From NCBI GenBank assembly GCA_964019425.1, contig OZ025811.1:558001-622000 (forward strand): DNA of 64,000 nucleotides. Reading direction: 5' to 3'. Shown one piece after another: positions 54,411-64,000 of this stretch; position 1 is the stretch's first letter, and each line of letters begins with the position of its first letter. The notes below the pieces were generated by a model. That model saw nothing but the letters and a program-made list of their open reading frames with translations. It was not told the origin of the DNA and did not search any database. The position numbers were made by a program, and so were the translations under genes. Origin of the DNA: Flectonema sp. DT1601 (lineage: Eukaryota > Euglenozoa > Diplonemea > Diplonemida > Diplonemidae).

Positions 54411-57400
54411 TTTTTAATTTGGTATTCCAACTACTGCTCTTTTCCTTAGCAGTTCATCAACAGGAAGCCTACGAGTTTAACAATAAATCCCTCCAACTAT
54501 TAGTTGCAGCTTTTGCTGATGATTTACAACTTACCACGTCATCAAAGGCGGGGGCAAAATTGCTAATCAAGTCGCTCGAACAGTTTCTTTCCTGGTCTCG
54601 TGGTATGAAAGCGAAACCCCAGAAATGCATTGCCCACAGCTTTGTACAAGGGAAACCAGCTAACCCGGACCTGAAGATTAACAATGTTCCGATTACGAAT
54701 CTCCAGGAAGCTGGAGAGTTCAAATACCTCGGGCGTTGGTTTGAGCCGAACGCCAAAGAACAGAAATTGCGAGAGCGCCTGACCACTTTTACCAGGAATT
54801 TTTTAAAAAAAGTCGACGCCATGCCACTATATGGGTCTCAGAAGGCTTGGTCTGTCCAACACTTGTTATTGTCAAGGTTAACATGGAGTTTAATGATCCA
54901 TGACTTATCTCTCCCTTTTGCCAAAAAAATGGACAAAATTATTAAACCTTTTTTGAAGAAATGGTGGGGATTTGTCCGCTCTGCGAACACAGTCATCCTT
55001 TTTACCGGTTCAAAGAACACTGTTGGTCTCAGACACAAAAGAGTTGAGACGCTATATAAACAAGCGCAATCAATTAAACTAGACATCCTCAGATCCTCAC
55101 AGGACTCTGACATGCACGGTGTCTACAATGTTATTATGGAGAAATCGTCCAACTGGTCGAAAAAGTTTTCAGCTTCTGCTGAGTGGGAGCGCCTTATTAA
55201 GTTTTTTTCTTACCGTTCTCTTGCGAAGCAATCAGCTGGTCTTGGTCACCGATTGCGCGATCTACGTACTACTCGCCCCGATCTCCTTAAGCGTTTTGAA
55301 GTGGAAGCCACAGATGAACTACTGAACTCTTTGAATAAATTACAAGTCCAAGGTCAGTGGAAGGAGTGGTCTAAATGTATGATAAACGATTTCACCTGGA
55401 ATAAGGTACTTAGGGAGGGAAATCCTGCCTATATCTCATTTCAACTGAAAGCGGTTACAAACACCCTCCCCTCACAAGATAATTTAAAGAGGTGGAACAT
55501 CACCAATGTGGACCAAAATTGTGTTTTGTGTGGCAAAGTGAATCCTACCCTCAGGCATGTCTTAACAGGCTGTCCTGTCTCTTTAACACAAGGGAGGTTC
55601 ACGTGGCGTCACGACAGCGTTCTAAAACGCATTGTTATCTTCTTGGAAGAGTTGATAATAAAAGCCAACAAAAGAAAAGAAAACCTCCCGCCTCCCTCTC
55701 AAACTTTTTTAAAAACAGGGGAAAATAAACCCCTAGAAAGAATTTCTAAAGAGACAGGCGAACTTTCACTAGCGAATGATTGGGTCATCCTCGACGATGT
55801 CGGTGATAACCGCCTAATTGTTCCTCTTGAAGTGTGCCATGTCTCGTCCTCTCTAAGACCAGACATTTTTATTTATTCTTTTTTTGCGAAAAGAGCACTG
55901 ATTCTGGAGCTGACGTGTCCAAATGAAGATCGTTTCGAAACCTCTCATGTCTTAAAGGAAAAGAAATACCTAAAGCTAAGAGACTCGATCATCGCTAATG
56001 GCTTCGACTGTAACATTTTTACTATTGAAGTTGGCGTACGAGGAAACATCTGCATGGACCAGCTGAACATCTGGACACGTCACATCGGTTCACCTTTAGC
56101 ACCAACAAAAGCTTTATTTTGTGAATGCACCAGAATCGCCAGACAGTGCTCATATGTTCTGTTCCAGACGAGGAACCTCCCCACGTGGCATTCAAGACCA
56201 CTAATGCGCAGCATTAAAGAAGAACCTGCCACTGCAAGTTTTATAAAAGATGGTAAAGAAATCTTCCCTGTGGAAGAAGTCAAAATCCACAAAGTAACAA
56301 AACTGAAAACGATCGAAAAGCTCACCATTGAAAGATCGTGGCTTGAGAAATGTTTTATCTGGCAAACTTGTTACGCATCGGCTCTTTCTATTCTACTTAT
56401 TGCCAATGGTTCTTCCTCCCCGGCCCCTTCTGTTTTGTTAGATGAGGATGAGCTCACTGGACTCTCCTTGTCATTCTCTTCTATTTCTTCCATCTCTTTC
56501 CAGACTCCCCCACCTGAACTCATGTCAACGGGATCGCAAACACTTCCTGCTGATTTCGCTATAGTGATAAGAACTCAATCTGACATGGGTTCTCAAACCC
56601 CCTTGTACAAAAAAAAAGAAGGAAAATTAAGGCTGAAACTTTCCTTGAAATGCCAGATTTTAGAAAACGAATTAGAGCAAATGAAAGAACGAATTTTTTA
56701 TGTTCTATTTTTATTTTACTTTAATGCGATGTCAGCCTCCCTCGAGAAAGACAAGCAGTTACTAAATGGATTACCTGTTGAGATCAAAGCTACCAACCAG
56801 GATCCATCCTCACTTCCTCCTGCGCCCCCTGTTTTAATTATTGAAAAAGATAGAAAAGAATATGAACTTCTGGAAGGAGTAATTCAACGGTTAACAGCAG
56901 AACGCGATGAATCGAAGACTTCTCTTTCTGCACTAGTTCGACAATATGACTTAGTGGAAGATTACAGGAAACGTGAGCTCGCAAATCTGACTCAGAGAGC
57001 AGACCTATCGGAAATGGCGCTCTTTAATTACCATCAAAGGTTTGTTCTTCTGTCGAACGAATTGGAGACCAAATGTAATGAGGAAAGAGAAAGTAAAATA
57101 AGACTTTTCTATACTCAACAGGAGGTCGAGAGTTTGCGTGCCGCGCGTCCCCGTATGACCCACTTTAGTCAACAAGTTTCCCCCCGAACCCCCGTTCTGT
57201 ATGAATCTGTTGCTATGATGAAGATAGCAAAGAACTACCTCTCGCTCTTTACAACTACGAGTAGTCTTTTTACTCCTCTTATTAAACCCCTTATCCCTAC
57301 CCTTAATTATATCACCCCTCTTTGTCCTCTAGCCTCAATTCCTCCGACAATGCCGCAGAGTGAAGCTCTCGACCGCACGCCGACCAAGATTTTACGACAA

Positions 57401-57883
57401 GAGAGTCACGTTATCTCCGTTAAAGAGAATACACCTATTGCGAGACAATGGTCCGAGGGTAGGATTGACTTACTCGAGAACTACTGTCGAGCAGTAGATG
57501 ACTCTCTCGAAACAAACGAGAAAGCGGCAGAGCTCTCAGAACAACTTCTGGATGCCCAACTTCGCCTCTCGGAGCTGAATCACCAACGGTGTACAACTCA
57601 CGCAGAGCAGCTTGAGCAATCCATGATGTTAACGGGACTGGCGAGCGATTTAAATGCTCAACTCGCCTTGGCACGGTCTCAAATTGCGGCCCTGAAGTTC
57701 CAATTAGCTTCATGGGCAGAAGGTTTGAGTCCGCCAGACACAGAAGAACATGAGGAAAATGAAACTCCGCCGAGAAAGTCTGAGCGTTCAACTCTGAAAA
57801 AACGAACCCCTCCATCAAGATATCGTTACAATCGAAGGAGATGTTCTGCTGATGACGTTCACGGTGACTCCACCCCCTTGTAA
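54411..57883 (+). pseudogene. LINE polyprotein, RT end to C-terminus (copy L1)
   Basis: About 1,155 codons remain open to the TAA at 57,881-57,883. Counted from 54,419: the RT catalytic motif AFADD at 32-35, thumb/linker to ~360, CCHC knuckle at ~368-385 (CVLCGKVNPTLRHVLTGC), and RLE at ~480-520 (RPD...LILELTCPNEDR, PD-(D/E)XK-like nuclease of R2/NeSL/CRE-type LINEs). Then comes an unusual extension of ~630 residues: a hydrophobic patch near 640-660, a short hydrophobic segment near 750 (IFYVLFLFYF), coiled coils at ~810-911 and ~1,010-1,102, and an Arg-rich C-terminus. R2-type proteins normally end soon after the RLE. The protein would bind element RNA, nick target DNA and reverse transcribe; this copy lacks its N-terminus and most of the RT. 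Confidence 0.88.
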
Positions 57884-58310
57884 TTCTCTTTTTCCTTACT
57901 TTCACATCACTTTGTTTAGTTAGTTTTTTAGCTTATTTATTATTTATTGTTCGTTTTTGTTTGTATTATTTTATCGATATGTTTATGTCCGTCAGATCAT
58001 AACGTTAATCAGGTTAATTGTTAATTGTTAATTATAAATGGTCTAAACCCCAATCCAAGTTCCCAAGGCTTGGCATAGATTTGAGTGACGCCTTACTGGC
58101 CTCCTCATCCTCTATGAGTGGTGAGGGGGCCAGCAATGGTTTTTTTTTTTTTTTTTTTTCTCTTATTTCTTTTTTTCTTTTTCTTTTACTCTAATATGAA
58201 ATATTTTTGAACAAAATGTGATTATTAATTTAAAAAAAAAAAAAAAAAATAATAATGTAAATGAATAATAAAAAAAAAAAAAAAAAAAACATGCCTTGGG
58301 AATACAATCA
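57884..58310 (+). other. LINE 3'UTR
   Basis: It is conserved in copies L1, L2 (42,328-42,632) and L3 (about 20,610-21,015). It contains a pairing segment (CCAAGGCTTGG and GGCCTCCTCATCCTCTATGA...GGGGGCC) and two poly(T)/poly(A) tracts. It is followed by a boundary piece with GATCG palindromes that leads into the H2 repeats. Confidence 0.75.
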
Positions 58311-59040
58311 AAGCCCCAATTAATCGGTCCTTTCTTTTTCCTTCTTGTCAAGTGATCGCTCCACTCGTCGATCACCAAAACCGATTGTATTTATATCTGT
58401 TCTTTTCTCAACGATCGGCTATACCGACCATTTTTTTTTTATAAATAATTGTTTTCTTCTTCTCGACGATCAGATCCAATTGATCGACCTTTTTTTTTTT
58501 TTTTTTTCCTTTATTCCTTCCATCCCTCCCGCTCCCCTAATTTTAAATAAAAACAAGATCAGCTCAGCTTGATCGTTAATCTTTTTTTCTTTTTTTAATT
58601 TAAACTGATTGTATTTATATCTGTTTATTTTTCTCGACGATCGGCTATACCGATCAACCTTTAAAATAATTTCTTCTTCTCGACGATCAGATCCAATTGA
58701 TCAACCTTTTCTTTTTTTTTCCTCTATTCCTTCCATCCCTCCCGCTCCCCTATTTGTAATAAAAACAAGATCAGCTCAGCTTGATCGTTAATCTTTTTTT
58801 CTTTTTTTAATTTAAACTGATTGTATTTATATCTGTTTATTTTTCTCAACGATCGGCTATACCGATCAACCTTTAAAAAAATTTCCTCTTCTCGACGATC
58901 AGATCCAATTGATCAACCTTTTCTTTTTTTTTTCCTCTATTCCTTCCATCCCTCCCGCTCCCCTATTTGTAATAAAAACAAGATCAGCTCAGCTTGATCG
59001 TTAAATTTTTTTTTCTTTCTTTTTTGTTGGTCCTAGTCAA
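58310..59040 (+). repeat. H2 hairpin repeats of copy L1, three units
   Basis: One variant unit next to the 3'UTR and two of about 210 bp. The sense strand shows CGATCGGCTATACCGATC, GATCAGATCCAATTGATC and GATCAGCTCAGCTTGATC stems. The order matches copy L2. Confidence 0.85.
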
Positions 59041-59269
59041 GACCTTAAACTGACTAACCGGTCTTAATTTTAAATAAGTGTTAACCTAGTTTCTCTTTTC
59101 CTTTTCAATTTCCTTTTAATACTCTCTATCTGGTCTGTTATGTCATATTTCTCATTTAATTTTATCATCCATTTTACTTTTCACTGTTTCCCATCTACAT
59201 TTTATTTTCAAATAGTTACGGTCTGTTAAAAAAAAAAAAAAAGTTTAAATAAGTTAAATTGAACATGTT

Positions 59270-59640
59270 AACTCAATTCCTCAATTCTTCCGTCATGGTC
59301 ATGACATTCTTTTTCGTTTCTCTAATGCACAAGAGATACCATCACTCATGAGATACCAACGCACATACGAGATACCAGCACTCCAGAGATACCGACACGC
59401 TAGAGATACCAAGTCACTTGAGATACCTCCTTGTAAATTAATTCCCGGTATTTCAAATTTGAATTGATAGTGTCAACTCTGCTTGCTGCTCTTGTTAATG
59501 TGTTGTCTCCTGAAAGTGATCTTAACTCCTGTAAAAAGAAAAAAAAAAAGAAATCAAAAAAGAAGAATTTTCAAACGAAGTTATAACAACCCCTACCACC
59601 CATTATGATCAATTCCGCTTGTTTTTTTTTTTTTTTTTTA
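59270..59640 (+). repeat. TAIL module of copy L1 with six GAGATACC boxes
   Basis: The sense-strand version of the module described at 32,841. GAGATACC recurs six times between about 59,332 and 59,430. It joins the linker to the H1 array. Confidence 0.8.
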
Positions 59641-59649
59641 AAACAAAAA

Positions 59650-60712
59650 AAAAAATAAAAAATTATAAAAGATTAAACAATGTTATCATTGTATTTTTAT
59701 CGATCGACTATGTCGATTACTTTCTATTTTCCGTCCTGGTCAAGACGCTAAACTGATTGTTTTTTTTTTTTTTTCAAAATTAATAAAAAAGAATATAAAA
59801 AAAAAAATAAAAAAAAGAATAAACAATGTTATCATTGTTTTTTTATCGTTCGACTTTGTCGACTAATTTCTATTCTCCGTTTTTTTCTTAAAAAATAAAT
59901 AAAAAGAATTTAAAAAAAAAAAAAAAAAAAAAAGAATAAACAATGTTATCATTGTTTTTTTATCGATCGACTATGTCGATTACTTTCTATTTTCCGTTTT
60001 TTTCTTTAAAAATAAATAAAAAGAATAAAAAAAAAAAAAAAAGGAATAAACAATGTTATCATTGTTTTTATTTTATCGATCGACTATGTCGATTACTTTC
60101 TATTTTCCGTCCTGGTCAAGACGCTAAACTGATTGTTTTTTCTTTAAAAAATAAAAAGAAGGATTTAAAAAAAAGAAGAAAAAAAAAAAAAAGAATAAAC
60201 AATGTTATCATTGTTTTTTTATCGATCGACTATGTCGATCACTTTCTATTTTTCGTCCTGGTCAAGACGCTAAACTGATTGTTTTTTCTTTAAAAATAAT
60301 AAAAAGGATTTAAAAAAAAAAAAAAAAAAAAAAAGAATAAACAATGTTATCATTGTTTTTTTATCGATCGACTATGTCGATCACTTTCTATTTTCCGTCC
60401 TGGTCAAGACGCAAAACTGATTGTTTTTTTTTCAAAATTAATAAAAAAGAATACAAAAAAAAATAAAAAAAAAAAGAATAAACAATGTTATCATTGTTTT
60501 TTTTTTTATCGTTCGACGTTGTTGACTAATTTCTATTTTCCGTTTTTTTTTTTTCTTTTTAAAAAATAAATAAAAAGATTTAAAAAAAAAAAAAAAAAGA
60601 ATAAACAATGTTATCATTGTTTTTTTTATCGATCGACTATGTCGATTACTTTCTATTTTCCGTCCTGGTCAAGACGCTAAACTGATTGTTTTTTCTTTAA
60701 AAAAAAAAAAAG

Positions 60713-60749
<37 letters not shown>

Positions 60750-61523
60750 ATAAACAATGTTATCATTGTTTTTTTTTTATCGATCGACTATGTCGATCAC
60801 TTTCTATTTTCCGTCCTGGTCAAGACGCTAAACTGATTGTTTTTTTTTTCAAAATTAATAAAAAAGAATATAAAAAAAAAAATAAAAAAAAAAGAATAAA
60901 CAATGTTATCATTGTTTTTTTTTTTATCGTTCGACTTTGTTGACTAATTTCTATTTTCCGTTTTTTTTCTTTTTAAAATAAAAAGAATTTAAAAAAAAAA
61001 AAAAAAAAGAGTAAACAATGTTATCATTGTTTTTTTTATCGATCGACTATGTCGATTACTTTCTATTTTCCGTCCTGGTCAAGACGCTAAACTGATTGTT
61101 TTTTTTTCAAAATTAATAAAAAAGAATATAAAAAAAAACAAAAAAAAAAAGAATAAACAATGTTATCATTGTTTTTTTTTATCGTTCGACTTTGTCGACT
61201 AATTTTTATTTTCCGTTTTTTTTCTTTAAAAATAAATAAAAAGAATTTAAAAAAAAAAAAAAAAAAAGAATAAACAATGTTATCATTGTTTTTTTATCGA
61301 TCGACTATGTCGATCACTTTCTATTTTCCGTCCTGGTCAAGACGCTAAACTGATTGTTTTTTCTTTAAAATAATAAAAAGGATTAAAAAAAAAAAAAAAA
61401 AAAAAAAAGAATAAACAATGTTATCATTGTTTTTTATCGATCGACTATGTCGATCACTTTCTATTTTCCGTCCTGGTCAAGACGCTAAACTGATTGTTTT
61501 TTCTTTAAAAAATAATTAAAAGG

Positions 61524-61554
<31 letters not shown>

Positions 61555-61946
61555 ATAAACAATGTTATCATTGTTTTTTTATCGATCGACTATGTCGATC
61601 ACTTTCAATTTTCCGTCCTGGTCAGGACGCTAAACTGATTGTTTTTTCTTTAAAAATAAATAAAAAGAATAAAAAAAAAGAAAAAAAAAAGGAATAAACA
61701 ATGTTATCATTGTTTTTTTTTTATCGATCGACTATGTCGATTACTTTCTATTTTCCGTCCTGGTCAGGACGCTAAACTGATTGTTTTTTCTTTAAAAATA
61801 AATAAAAAGAATAAAAAAAAAAGAAAAAAAAAAGGAATAAACAATGTTATCATTGTTTTTTATCGATCGACTATGTCGATCACTTTCTATTTTCCGTCCT
61901 GGTCAAGACGCTAAACTGATTGTTTTTTCTTTAAAATAATTAAAAG

Positions 61947-61979
<33 letters not shown>

Positions 61980-62220
61980 ATAAACAATGTTATCATTGTC
62001 TTTTTTCTATCGATCGACTATGTGGATCACTTTCAATTTTCCGTCCTGGTCAGGACGCTAAACTGATTGTTTTTTCTTTAAAAATAAATAAAAAGAATAA
62101 AAAAAAAAAAAAAAAAAAGGAATAAACAATGTTATCATTGTTTTTTTTCTATCGATCGACTATGTCGATTAATTTCTATTTTCCGTCCTGATCGAGACGC
62201 TAAACTGATTGTTTCCTTTT
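59650..62220 (+). repeat. H1 hairpin-repeat array of copy L1, about 19 units
   Basis: Sense-strand units read AATAAACAATGTTATCATTG (stem 3), ATCGATCGACTATGTCGAT (stem 2), CCGTCCTGGTCAAGACG (stem 1), then A-rich DNA. The sequence of unit subtypes from the terminal module inward follows that of copies L7 and L2. Confidence 0.88.
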
Positions 62221-62232
62221 TTTAAATAATAA

Positions 62233-62265
<33 letters not shown>

Positions 62266-62270
<5 letters not shown>

Positions 62271-62665
62271 ATCTCCCTGCTATCCTCATATCCCCACAAT
62301 AATATTATACCTTTTCATTTTCTCTTTCCTTTTCTGGTCTTTTTTTTTTCTTTTTTTCCTTTTTCATACAACGTTTTTTATTTATATTTTATTTTTTTTT
62401 TTTTTTTTCATGTTTGATTATTTCCTCTTCATATTTTTTTTCTATTCTTTCTTTTTTTTTTTTTTTTTTTTTTTCTCTACCTCTCTCTTAATTCTGTTCG
62501 TTTCTTTGAAACGAAAATTCATTTGAATATTATTCCTTGGTCAGCAACCATCATTGTCGCCCTTTGGGCCTGTTAAAAAAAAAAAAAAAATAAAAAGAAA
62601 GTTTACGTCGGGAATAGGGCAGGAGCCAAAAGCTCCCAGTCCGTTACTTCCCACTTATCGAAATT
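62266..62665 (+). repeat. LINE terminal module (3' end) of copy L1
   Basis: AGAGCATCTCCCTGCTATCC to ...CTTATCGAAATT, about 400 bp. Near the end, GGGAATAGGGCA is followed by the stem GGAGC-CAAAA-GCTCC and CCGTTACTTCCCA, in which GGGAA and TTCCC can also pair. It occurs at about a dozen sites with one fixed end and different flanks, as expected for the 3' end recognised by the reverse transcriptase. Confidence 0.85.
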
Positions 62666-62691
62666 CAGCCTTTTGTGGAGCTATCCACTCT

Positions 62692-64000
62692 GCGGTCTTT
62701 TTAGGCCCCTCTATCTACTTTGCTTTATAAGACCCAATGTTTCTTCTCATCCAATTGCTTTTCTCAAGTTGCCTCTTCGGCATTCATTTGCCAACCACAT
62801 TATTTATCAAAATATATATTATAAACAAGTAGTTACTCCGATTTTTCTGTTTTAGAGCGTAGCTCGTTTTCCTTTAAACAGTATTTACCAAAAAAAACTC
62901 TAGGGTTAGCTGCCCGAAATTAAAAAAAAAGGAATAGTTTAAAAAAAAAGATCTTAACTCATCGATATTGTTTCTGAGCCATTCTCTTTTCTATTTTTTT
63001 TTTTTTTTATTATTGCTACTTCACAACAAAAAAAAAAAGAAACACCGGGCCGGCGGTGTCATAAAGATACTGGCAACCATCTCTCAGCCAACCCAGCCCC
63101 CGAGGCTTTGCAAGAGGCTATTTCGAGATCGGCTCTGGATGGGGATAAAACTTTAGTAGCCAAATGTCCTTTATGTTTTGAGACATACCTCAAAGGTCCA
63201 GTTGCGCATTTTAGACGTAACTGTAAGTTTAGTAAGGAATTTAAGGACTATAAGTCACGTTTTCCCCCATCTACCCACTCCCAAGTTAAAGATTGTTACC
63301 ACTTACCTTGTCCAGAATGTGGTAAGCTTTTCAAAAGTATCGCTACGAGAGCGAAACACTGTGTTAACGGTACATGTAAAGGTACACCTCTGTCTCCCCT
63401 CACAGGGAATAATTCAGACCTGGAACCTCCCTTTGTAGGAGAATCTGTAGATTTTAAAACTTCACAAACAGCTTTCGTTCCTTATAACTCTACAACACCC
63501 ACTTTTACCCCGTTACACCCGTCTCGTCTCAAATTCCGATCTTTTGGAACTGAATGGAAGGACATCGACGTTTCTGCTGCAGAAAAACTTCAAACTTTCA
63601 CCGTCGAAACAGAAAATTCTTCAAAACCTGCCGACCAACTTGATAAACTACTCAAAACGGTTTATCAAATATGTAGCGGTTTCTTTGAAGAAACAAAGCG
63701 GAATTTACCCCGCAAACAGAAATCAAGGGAAGAGGTCATCCTCGACCAAGAAAAACTTGAATGTCGTCTGGAAATGAAACAGCTAAGACAGGAGCTCCGC
63801 AAATCTGGGCCTTCTATAGAGAACGCTGTCAAATGGAAAGAGGCAAGAACGAGAATGAAAAGGATTTTCCGAATGTATCGGAATTTAGAAAAGAAAAATT
63901 TATTCAAAAAATTACAAGATAAATTTCGTCAAAATCCGTTTACTGCCATAAAAGAAGAACTCCAAAAAGAAGATCCTCAACCCCCCTCCCTTGATATTCC
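62692..64000 (+). mobile_element. RLE-LINE copy L4, 5' part, runs off the window
   Basis: It begins GCGGTCTTTTTAGGCCCC, 26 bases after the 3' terminus of copy L1, so two copies lie almost head-to-tail. The ~350-bp leader matches copy L3. The first bases GGTCTT (62,694-62,699) can pair with AAGACC (62,729-62,734), a layout worth testing for an HDV-like 5' ribozyme as known in R2 elements; I cannot confirm the fold. Confidence 0.8.
63039..64000 (+). CDS. LINE polyprotein N-terminal part, zinc fingers (copy L4, partial)
   Basis: Open to the window edge in the frame ETPGRRCHKDTGNH... It contains CPLCFETYLKGPVAHFRRNC and CPECGKLFKS...KHC...C fingers, a Thr/Pro/Ser linker, and a Lys/Arg/Glu-rich helical region (about 63,700-63,960). 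The role is target-DNA binding, by analogy with R2-like LINEs. No in-frame ATG precedes the fingers; upstream the frame enters an A-run and a T-rich leader, so the true start is unknown (non-AUG start, a homopolymer length error, or ribozyme/IRES-type initiation). The copy may be intact; the RT lies beyond the window. Confidence 0.75.

Larger units (their letters stand above)
54411..62665 (+). mobile_element. RLE-LINE copy L1, 5'-truncated within RT, with the complete 3' region
   Basis: The reference copy for this window: ORF to 57,883, 3'UTR to about 58,310, three H2 units (58,310-59,040), linker (59,040-59,270), TAIL (59,270-59,640), about 19 H1 units (59,650-62,220), poly(A), and the terminal module (62,266-62,665) ending CTTATCGAAATT. 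The 3' region is about 4.8 kb, longer than the surviving ORF. The 5' truncation falls in the RT just before the catalytic ADD. Confidence 0.85.

Noticed and set aside
54064-54430. Frames reading the 8-bp minisatellite as repeated peptides on both strands
   Set aside because: An 8-base unit gives a periodic frame without stops by chance in several frames; there is no start context or homologue.
29363-62220. Assigning the functional strand of the hairpin arrays from G-T wobbles
   Set aside because: Stem 1 and H2 variants pair with G-T on the LINE-antisense strand, but some H1 stem-2 variants (for example TCGAC-TTT-GTTGA) pair with G-T on the sense strand, so the evidence conflicts.

Overview
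The window looks like a nuclear contig from a unicellular eukaryote. It has long poly(A)/poly(T) runs, an AT-rich background, intron-poor genes of about 50% GC, a large non-LTR retrotransposon family and several TIR DNA transposons. I cannot place the species. Cys-rich/Pro-Thr surface proteins combined with homopolymer-rich DNA occur in several protist groups (rhizarians, stramenopiles, unicellular holozoans), so that is only a hint.

Region 1 (about 1-18,000) holds three tandem, same-strand (minus) copies of one host gene: 2,178-5,639, 8,710-12,393 and 14,888-17,983. Each encodes a secreted-then-membrane protein: signal peptide, a Cys-rich ectodomain of about 350 residues, a Pro-Thr stalk encoded by a 12-bp minisatellite, and a multi-pass membrane domain with a short cytosolic tail. 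The copies are nearly identical outside the stalk, whose length is about 300, 375 or 175 residues. Flanking DNA was duplicated with them.

Region 2 (about 18,000-27,200) is a junkyard: a fossil reverse-transcriptase fragment, a rearranged copy of a LINE with a restriction-like endonuclease (RLE), a TA-flanked MITE, and a broken GC-richer gene of unknown family.

Region 3 (about 27,200-64,000) consists almost entirely of nested copies of the same RLE-LINE family plus DNA transposons inserted in them. Comparing copies gives this sense-strand order: 5' end - zinc-finger N-terminus - RT - zinc knuckle - RLE - long coiled-coil C-terminus - 3'UTR - H2 hairpin repeats (about 212 bp each) - a linker - a TAIL module with six GAGATACC boxes - an ordered array of up to about two dozen H1 hairpin repeats (about 115-148 bp each) - a terminal module ending in a stem-loop and CGAAATT. 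The DNA 3' of the stop codon is thus about 4.8 kb and highly structured. Several 5'-truncated copies consist only of these 3' modules. Two filled/empty site pairs and one split transposon show that the terminal module is a true retrotransposed 3' end. No copy in the window keeps a complete RT domain.

The best candidate for something undescribed is this LINE family, with its giant repeat-hairpin 3' region and an unusual ~630-residue coiled-coil extension after the endonuclease, together with a second, shorter element (family B) whose 3'-terminal hairpin has the same shape but compensating base pairs. All of this was read by eye; copy counts and boundaries in homopolymer runs are approximate.
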